NCBI RefSeq assembly: GCF_000204055.1
Contig: NW_006768810.1
Coordinates: forward strand, 662,224-726,223
From: Melampsora larici-populina 98AG31
Taxonomy: Eukaryota; Basidiomycota; Pucciniomycetes; Pucciniales; Melampsoraceae
DNA length: 64,000 bases
Direction of reading: 5' to 3'
The notes beneath the pieces are model-generated. The model did not search any database. It saw nothing but the letters and a program-made list of their open reading frames with translations, and was not told where the DNA came from. Below are positions 57,711 to 64,000 of this stretch, piece by piece (positions within the stretch are counted from its first letter, which is position 1; each line of letters begins with the position of its first letter). A program made the position numbers and the translations under genes.

Positions 57711-57750
57711 ATGAGTATAAAGTTTCCTATGCACGGAATTTTATACTCAT
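57711..57750. repeat. Hairpin ATGAGTATAAA / TTTATACTCAT
   Basis: Eleven-base arms around about 18 bases, immediately after the TIR element. Confidence 0.65.
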
Positions 57751-58870
57751 GTGGTATCCTTTCATAGGCTCCATCCAAAGATCATGGCCTCCTGTGACCA
57801 ATTTAAATCAGATGCCATTTGACAGCAGTGAAGCTCTACTTATTCAGGGATGTGTGCTTGTTACCAGCCCAGCTCTCATGAGAAGAGTTGTGGAAACCAA
57901 AGGTCAAGCCCTCAAGTAATACACCTTCCCTCTCACCAGTGACATGTTGGGAACTTTAGATTTTTTTTTGGTGGCAACATCTCACGAAAGTATTGCAGAT
58001 GACATTTGGGAATGATGACAAGCTCTAACTCAATACAGGTCATACATGAGACTCATACAACTCTTTGTGGTGACAAGTGAATAAAATTGTGGGGAATAGG
58101 TTCACATGTGGCGCATCAATAGGATAACAGTCAGGCGTAAGCTTACAGCTTCCGTGGTGTACGTGATCACGCTGCTGCAAAGCAGCAACACATAACAGAA
58201 ATGAATTACGTCCGTAAGAAAACTAAACAAGTGATCTGAATGAGAGAACAGTGAAGTGGTAGAGATAAAATGAAAACACATCAGCCCCTCGGGATGGCCA
58301 GAGGACATTGAACCAAAGACTACGTAACCACATTTCCTGAGAAACAAACTGACAAAGAGGAACAACTAACGGGAAAAGGAAAAAAAACTTATAGCTAGGA
58401 AACATAAAACACAAATCAAATAAACTATTACGAAGTCATATAGAACACAACCAATTAACAAAGGTGAGGGCGGGCGGGAAAAATCGATGAAAATCAGAAA
58501 ATAAAGAGTTGACTAGTTGAATCAATAATATGTGTGTATGTGAGCTGTATCGAAAAATGAGATTTTTAGGAGGAGGAGATAGATTGGAGAGCATAATACA
58601 TTCAATCTTAGGGAATGAAAGACATGTCGAATTAAGATATCTAAACTACTCCACTAAACCCTCTATTCTAAGATACCTAACCTGATCCTTGGACATACTC
58701 CGTGTATTGATGGTCAAACTAGGTCTTCTTCATTTCTGTCTTCCTGATTTGCTACCCATGATACACGCTATTCCACTAGGTTAATAGAGCACCAACCACG
58801 ATGCAAAAATGACTGGTGTACAAGAAAAAAGTTGACAGTGAGACCACATTACAAATTTCCCTGCTAATGG
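57751..58870. other. Intergenic, 3' side of the CACTA-like gene
   Basis: No gene recognised; the minus-strand frames at 58102-58414 show no family signal. Confidence 0.5.
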
Positions 58871-61834
58871 TCATTCTATATCCATTGCATCATCTTCCAG
58901 ATTGAGTTCTTGCACAAAGCCCTGCAAAGTTTGCATATCACATCAGGACATGTGATACTGATGACTGAATTGAGATCTCACCAGATTATTGAGCTGCACT
59001 ATTGAAAGGGTTGGCCAAGCTATATCAAATGTACGTCCCGGGTTATGTTGTACCACCAGCTGGCCAATCACCTTGTGACTAGGAACAACATAATGGTCCC
59101 CATGAATATCATATATAACAGATGCATTCAGCAAGCCTGGCAAAGAAGCATAAGGGTCCTTGTGCTTGTCTTCAGCATTCAGGCATTTGAGTGATCTCAC
59201 CACTAATAGTGGCTGTGTGACATCAGGAATCTTGACTATGTCTGTGATAGTACCAAACTGTTTAAAAGAGTCCAAAGAGTATGATATGTAGCTGTTTGCT
59301 GGATTTTTGCTATATGTAATATGTGGCTTGTTAGAAATGACAAGGCTTGGAGTGACATCAAATGTGGATGCAGAAGTTTGGTCTGACCCAAGGATTCCAA
59401 GTTTCTGAAGGGCATCAAAAGCTTGAGGACTGAGTTTTTTGGTAGTCCACTTGGTTCCTCGATTTTGTTGTAGGTATTCTTTGATGATAGGATCAGCCTC
59501 AAGGGCAGGATGGCTGTTGTGGGTCATGGCTTGAAAGAATCCACACATTGAATGCTGTTTGAGCAAAGTTTCACCCATCTGCCCTGCTCAAAAAGGGTTG
59601 GGGTCAATTCCTACATTTATCTTGTTTAAAAAAGGAAAAAAAATAAGAAACACACTTTGGTTGCCATTCTTTGAGGTCTGCACAAGGGCTCCAATGATAC
59701 GCTCACCTGACCAGCTAGCTGTGTAAGCTGGAGGCCCAAGAAGTGTGGAGATGTGGCCAATATGTTCCGCAAAATGTAAGTTGGGCTTTTTCTTCTTATG
59801 CGGCCATCCATCCCCTAGCGTAGCTTGATGTTCCTCAACCAATGTTGTAATCTTTTCTCCATCACCCTGCTGAAAGGAACGCTGCGTACAAATGTTGCCA
59901 ATCTGAATAAGCTGAAGAAGGCTAGCTAGAATTTTAGCTGATGTAGATTCAGGGTCTCCTCCTTTGAAATGAGGTATCCAAGCTAGTACAATGAAGACTT
60001 TATATAATGAATGCCATTCAGCAGCTTTGGGAGTCCCTGCACTAGCCATTCCAAAATTCTTCTGAGGTCGAGTAAGCCACGAAGGGGCTTTGGCATGCTT
60101 GATACAGCGTTGAAGCAAATCAAGCTCGTAGGAAGTGATCTCAGGGATGATTTCTGGCGCAGGTGGTGTTGGTGAACGAGAGGGTTGTGATCCATGGCCA
60201 TTTTTATTTCTACATCGTGTTGTGTGGTCAGATCCATTGGAAGATGCCATGTCGCGATGAAGATTGGAGAATGCAACTGATCGAGTATTGTACGAATGGT
60301 GGGAGGGAGGTTGAGGCGGAGGCATTTCACTTGTGGCATGGGCATCATCAGGGCCATGTGGACTACTGGTTGCTGGTGGAGGTAGCTGCACATTGTAATG
60401 CCGGTTAGTGAATTCCATTTTTTCTTGTTCAGCTTCAAGGGCCTTGCCAGCTGCTGGTACTTGGATGTATTGTGTTGAAAAATCTTTGTATAGACCAAGG
60501 AAAATGTTGTGCATGATGTCAACAGAAAAGAATTCAACAGCTTGCCAGTATGGCAGCTCATGCATGATACTATATCGTACTCCTGTTGTCTTTGCAAGTT
60601 TAGCTTGCTCACTTGCAGTTTCAGATTGTTCCCATTCCACAGCCTGGATCTTGACGCCCTCAGAAGTACGTAGTTCAGCCTTGGGGGCTGGAGATTGGGA
60701 GTGGTAGAGATTACGGTTGATATGACAGAGCGAGCAAAAACATGTTGACGAGTGTGAAGTTCCTCCTGAGACCTTTTTCATAGCAGGAACGTCCCCATGG
60801 ATAGGCCATAGTGCAGCACGAAGGATGCGTCCTTTAGGATGTTTTGATGTTGAGGTAAAGGTAATGCCATCCCAGAATTCCGTCAGTTCAGTGACTAGCG
60901 GTTTGAGGAACTGATTCATTTCTGACAGTGATGGTTCAGATGGACCTGGCATGATACCGTAAATGCAGATGTTCTCTTTTTTGTATCGTATTGTTGGAGG
61001 TAGGTTGAAACAAGTGAGGAGCATGACACCAACCAAAGTCTTGGTTGCTGCATTTTTGCCGTAAGGATTGAACCAATCACACCATAATCCAAATACAAGG
61101 TTACCTGATCTTGATGTGAAGATGTACCTGTCCTTCTTGAAAGTTCTCCATAAAGTACCATCCCATATATTGTCCATTCGATTGTTCCCAGGCTGCTGAC
61201 GATTAAGGTGTGTGTCAATGGATTCTTCAAAGTAATGGAACTGAAGCATCTTTCCAAGCCACGAGCGTAAAGACTGATAGAAGAAGAGCCTGATTGGTTT
61301 CTGAAGGGTTCCTGAGGTTTTCTCGTAGAGAGGAGATTCACATGGTTCTCGGCGGAGAGTAGTTGACCCCTTGGTAGTAAATCGTGGGACTTCACATAGT
61401 GGGACCGGTGATGTGTTGAGTGGGAGAGGGGCTTGAATGGAAGACAAAGCACAGCAGAATGGGCAACATGTTTGTGATTGTATGTGTGTCTCAAGTTTGA
61501 GAATTTTAAATAGTGCGGGAAGGCCTAGCGGGATCTGGTTCCAAATCAGGTTCGTGGTTGTTGGATCTTGTGCAAGCTTGTGTTCTTTTACAGTCTGTCT
61601 AGCTTTGGCAAGGGATTTCTGACAAGCTTTGACCCCGACTTTATGGAAGAGATGTTCCTTGGCCACTTTGAACATTTCACGCATGCATATTGGATCTTGC
61701 AAAAATCTATGTGGTGTTGGCTTTGTACTTTGCGTGTGACCTGGCTCGTGTCGTGGTGCTTTTGGGTGGGGCGGGACCAAATACCCTTCATCATCTTCAT
61801 CATTCCGAGGTCGCTTCTTGGTCCTGACCGGCAT
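58871..61834 (-). CDS. CACTA/Tnp2-like (CMC superfamily) transposase
   Basis: Three exons on the minus strand, 61834-59656, 59583-58982 and 58921-58871, give 943 residues with two clean GT-AG introns. The N terminus is basic (RTKKRPRNDEDDEG). A Cys cluster, CCPFCC, lies near residue 123 and CFCSLCHINRNLY near 365. The DDE-like core has Asp253 in GLWCDWFNPYGKN, IYGIMPGPSEPSLSEMNQFL, Asp348 in PIHGDVPAMKKV and Asp439 in SVDIMHNIFLGLYKD; these match the order in Tnp2-type transposases of basidiomycetes. The C terminus ends LEDDAMDIE. The frame has no stops. Terminal repeats starting CACTA were not identified. It would move its own element. Confidence 0.85.
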
Positions 61835-62377
61835 AGCTGCGCCGATTTGTGGAAACGTTGCCTGATGTGGGGCTCGGCTTGTGGAAGCAACCGGCTCCGC
61901 GATGGTGGAGCCCTACAAAGGGTTATGTCCATGTCAGACAAGTTCAATGTGAAGAGAGAGTAAGCTGGTACCATCTTACAGGGACTTTCAGGAGGTTATC
62001 GATTTCCAATCGGTGGTTTGGTGATTTAACTTTGTTGCTTGGCCCTAGCATTGATTGGCTGGGCGGGGAATGTCTATTGACCTCTTCAAGATGTTTAGGA
62101 TAACTTTTCCTACTGAACATTTGACCTTGATGAACTTGCCCCATAAACTCAATAGTATGTTGTGAGCAGGCTAGTTGAGTACATGCACACAGGATATGAT
62201 CTCGTCCTAGGCCAGTGGCATGAGGCCCAAGAGGTGTTGGCATCTTGCAGGAGGAGATAGGTGTGTAGTCACATATGATTGAGGTGGGTGGTTATGGATT
62301 GATCACTGGAGCCAAGTGTTGGAAAGGCAAAAGCAATAGACAATGCTTGTGGGGAGTGTAAGGTATAATGCAGTGTA
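61835..62377. other. Upstream side of the CACTA-like gene
   Basis: No separate gene. Overlapping frames are shadows. Confidence 0.5.
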
Positions 62378-62425
62378 TGTAGGGTTAGGGTTTGGTCCGC
62401 ATACCTCCGCATACCCTAACCCTAC
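62378..62425. repeat. Inverted repeat TGTAGGGTTAGGGT / ACCCTAACCCTACA
   Basis: Perfect 14-base arms around about 20 bases. Contains two overlapping telomere-like TTAGGG/AGGGTT words but no telomeric array. Confidence 0.75.
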
Positions 62426-62662
62426 ATCTTGTGGCTTTTGAGTTACAAATCACATTGCAAGTTACAGACTTAGAAATCCAACAAAATCAGGGGTCATTTT
62501 AAGGGCATTGGCATTACAAGTGTTGGCTACAATCAGCATACCCTAACCCTACATCTTGTGGCTTTTTAGTTACAGATCACATTGCAAGTTACAGACTTAG
62601 AAATCAAACAGAATCAGGGGTAATTTTAAGGGTATTGGCATTACAAGTATGGGCTACAATCA
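62409..62662. repeat. 127-base tandem duplication
   Basis: Copy 1 (62409-62535) and copy 2 (62536-62662) both start GCATACCCTAACCCTACATC and end GGCTACAATCA, with about eight differences. Confidence 0.9.
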
Positions 62663-62700
62663 TGTAGACAAAATATTTCCAAGGGACAATTGAAATTGTA

Positions 62701-63281
62701 CTATTCAAGACCCACTTGAGGAAGCATTGATTGATTTCCTGTTGAAACAGGATGGAATGGTAAGTCATAAGGGTTATCTGGGCAGGGACCACCCAAAAGT
62801 TGTGACCTGATCTGACAAAAGGAGGCCAGGTCTTTTTGAATGGCTTGAGCAAGGTAAATCTTGGAGCACTCCTTGGGATGCCATTCATCTTCACTTGATG
62901 TATCATCTAGTGAGGTATTTGCTTGATCAAATCCTAGTGGGAAAAGGGCTTCACGAATGAGTCCAAGCAAGAAGGTCTGAGTGTGTTTCGAAAAAGGTTC
63001 CTCAATTGCACGATTGTCTTGAAGCCTGCTGACCAGGACTAGGAAATGCGCCAGTTTCGAGAGGCCAAATCTTTTGGGATCATGCGGGAATATCAAAAGG
63101 CCCTTGACGCCGGAGGTGAGAAAGGCTACCAGAAGGCCAAACGAGACTACTGGTATAGAACCAGCACCCACTGATTTTGTGAGATTTTCATACTCCTCGT
63201 CAAGTTGCACGTGATGCTGTTGAGGTGCTTGGGATAAATGCTGCACATGCCGGAATCTTGCCCGAAGACTAGCGACAACAC
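62701..63281 (-). CDS. Uncharacterised coding region, exon with stop, 5' exons unresolved
   Basis: Minus-strand reading from a good acceptor (GCTTTTCAG before 63281) to the stop at 62701, about 193 residues. Text includes VVASLRARFRHVQHLSQAPQ, GLLVAFLTSGVKGLLIFPHD and TQTFLLGLIREALFPLGF, with no recognised domain. The frame stays open upstream to 63513 through a GC-rich palindromic element, which is probably intron or inserted DNA and not coding. Its position next to the CACTA-like transposase suggests a second gene of that element or an unrelated gene. Confidence 0.35.
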
Positions 63282-63289
63282 CTGAAAAG

Positions 63290-63470
63290 CTCAGCTGCAA
63301 AAAGCGGTGGCGGAGCGGACCGCCCCGCCACCGCTCGAGGAATACTCGGGTAGGTAGCTTACCCGATCCGCTAGCGCTGCCACTGTCAGATTTTTGACAG
63401 AGCGGATCGCAGATTTGGCGAGGCACCATAAACTTCCGCTCCGCAGGCCCTGCATAAAGCGGTCTGCAGC
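63290..63470. repeat. GC-rich palindromic insert
   Basis: AGCGGTGGCGG and CCGCCACCGCT form an 11-base stem near 63306-63338, followed by more GCGGA/TCCGC words (63366, 63411, 63437). Base composition is far above the surroundings. Confidence 0.6.
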
Positions 63471-63472
63471 GT

Positions 63473-63530
63473 TCTATGCAGCCTAACGTGACTGATATCA
63501 AGATCAACCTCACGAACTAGGCTGCATAGA
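63473..63530. repeat. Inverted repeat TCTATGCAGCCTA / TAGGCTGCATAGA
   Basis: Perfect 13-base arms around 32 bases, right after the GC-rich insert. Confidence 0.75.
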
Positions 63531-63982
63531 CGAACTTCCTCCCCAACCAGTGTCCCACATACCTCGCATGCCCACCAAACACCAGCAAACATCCTCGCCA
63601 AGGCCTCAAACATGTCAACATCGGCTTTTCTTCACCCCAATACTCAGGTCGACGATCTTAACTCCTCTTCAAAACCTCCATGCCCTCGATTTAGATTTGA
63701 ATCCTCATCTTCAAAGACCCACATGACGCAATCACCCTCTATCCTTGTAGTTCTTTGCACCGACCGATCTCCGGTGTATATAAGGTGAGCTTTTCTTCTT
63801 TCTCGTTTTTCTCTCTCCCCTTTGGCAGAATCGTCAACCAAGATATTTAACCGTATCATTGTAAACTGACACCTTTGTCATCTGGTCTTCTTTTTCGATT
63901 ATTACTACATCGATTAACATCTTTTCTTATTAATTTAAATCAAATACTATTGAGTTATTATTTCATACATAAAATCATCACA
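63531..63982. other. Promoter and 5' leader region of the right-edge gene
   Basis: Holds a TATA box at 63777-63784 and a pyrimidine-rich leader. No other gene supported. Confidence 0.5.
63777..63784 (+). promoter_or_regulatory. TATA box (TATATAAG)
   Basis: TATATAAG stands about 200 bases before the ATG at 63983, suitable for a leader of about 170 bases. The GTGAG directly after it might also be a splice donor. Confidence 0.55.
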
Positions 63983-64000
63983 ATGTCTCAGTCGGTATCT
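63983..64000 (+). CDS. Start of a gene running off the window (MSQSVS...)
   Basis: ATG in good context (ATCACAATGTCT) after a CT-rich, AT-rich leader. Only six codons are visible, so the product is unknown. Confidence 0.5.

Noticed and set aside
59983..61494. Additional frames antisense to or out of frame with the CACTA-like gene
   Set aside because: Shadows of the spliced 943-residue coding sequence.
62378..62425. Telomere or internal telomeric array (TTAGGG words)
   Set aside because: Only two overlapping words in a palindrome, no array.
63612..63788. Short plus-strand frame starting MSTSAFLHPN
   Set aside because: It runs into the TATA box of the next gene and has no family or splice support.
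1..64000. CRISPR, rRNA, tRNA, operon-type organisation
   Set aside because: Introns, LTR retrotransposons and host genes show a eukaryote; no tRNA cloverleaf or rRNA core was recognised by eye.

Overview
This window looks like a piece of a repeat-rich, AT-rich genome from a basidiomycete fungus, most probably a rust (Pucciniales). The evidence is short GT-AG introns of about 60-90 bases, a fungal host gene set (a COG4 vesicle-tethering subunit, a Dsf2/Nif1-like Sel1-repeat protein, a small twin-CX9C mitochondrial protein), several genes for probable secreted proteins, and a dense mix of Copia, Gypsy, PIF/Harbinger, hAT, CACTA-like and Tc1-like elements and miniature inverted-repeat elements (MITEs). 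The species cannot be fixed from sequence alone. No rRNA, tRNA or CRISPR was seen.

Layout. At 1-2523 lies the 3' part of a Sel1-repeat gene on the plus strand. At 2524-5943 there are T-rich and AT-rich spacers with two MITEs. At 5944-9045 a long single-exon gene encodes a 1033-residue protein with a signal-like N terminus, a nuclear-localisation-like motif and a duplicated C-terminal domain. At 9046-13422 there are degenerate minisatellites and MITEs, including one MITE inserted inside another. At 13423-16359 is a decayed gene for a secreted glycoside-hydrolase-like protein.

From 16479 to 27186 is a PIF/Harbinger transposon with a complete-looking transposase gene. Its accessory AT-hook gene on the other strand is split by a 6.46-kb Copia element (19666-26127, target duplication TCAGA) whose two 863-base LTRs look identical by eye. 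A related Harbinger-type MITE follows at 27316-27568.

On the minus strand, 28240-29478 encodes a four-exon secreted double-psi-beta-barrel (expansin-like) protein, 30262-30653 a three-exon twin-CX9C protein resembling complex I assembly factor NDUFAF8, and 31213-33301 a hAT transposase with one frameshift. The COG4 gene fills 35405-38369 with six exons. The region 38783-45554 is a graveyard of Gypsy, hAT and Tc1 fragments plus MITEs. At 46358-49283 parts of an unrecognised multi-exon gene are visible. Around 50965-53712 are two candidate small secreted proteins, with a solo Copia LTR (51325-52183, target duplication GAGCT) and a TTA-flanked MITE between them. At 58871-61834 a three-exon CACTA/Tnp2-like transposase gene is intact. 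At the right edge a TATA box precedes the start codon of a gene that runs out of the window.

The most interesting signals are: a hairpin repeated three times in both the Copia LTR and the diverged solo LTR, with a paired base change that keeps the stem; an in-frame UGA in the otherwise open polyprotein of the very young Copia element; the 1033-residue protein with a duplicated domain; and the secreted DPBB protein with several Kex2-type dibasic sites.
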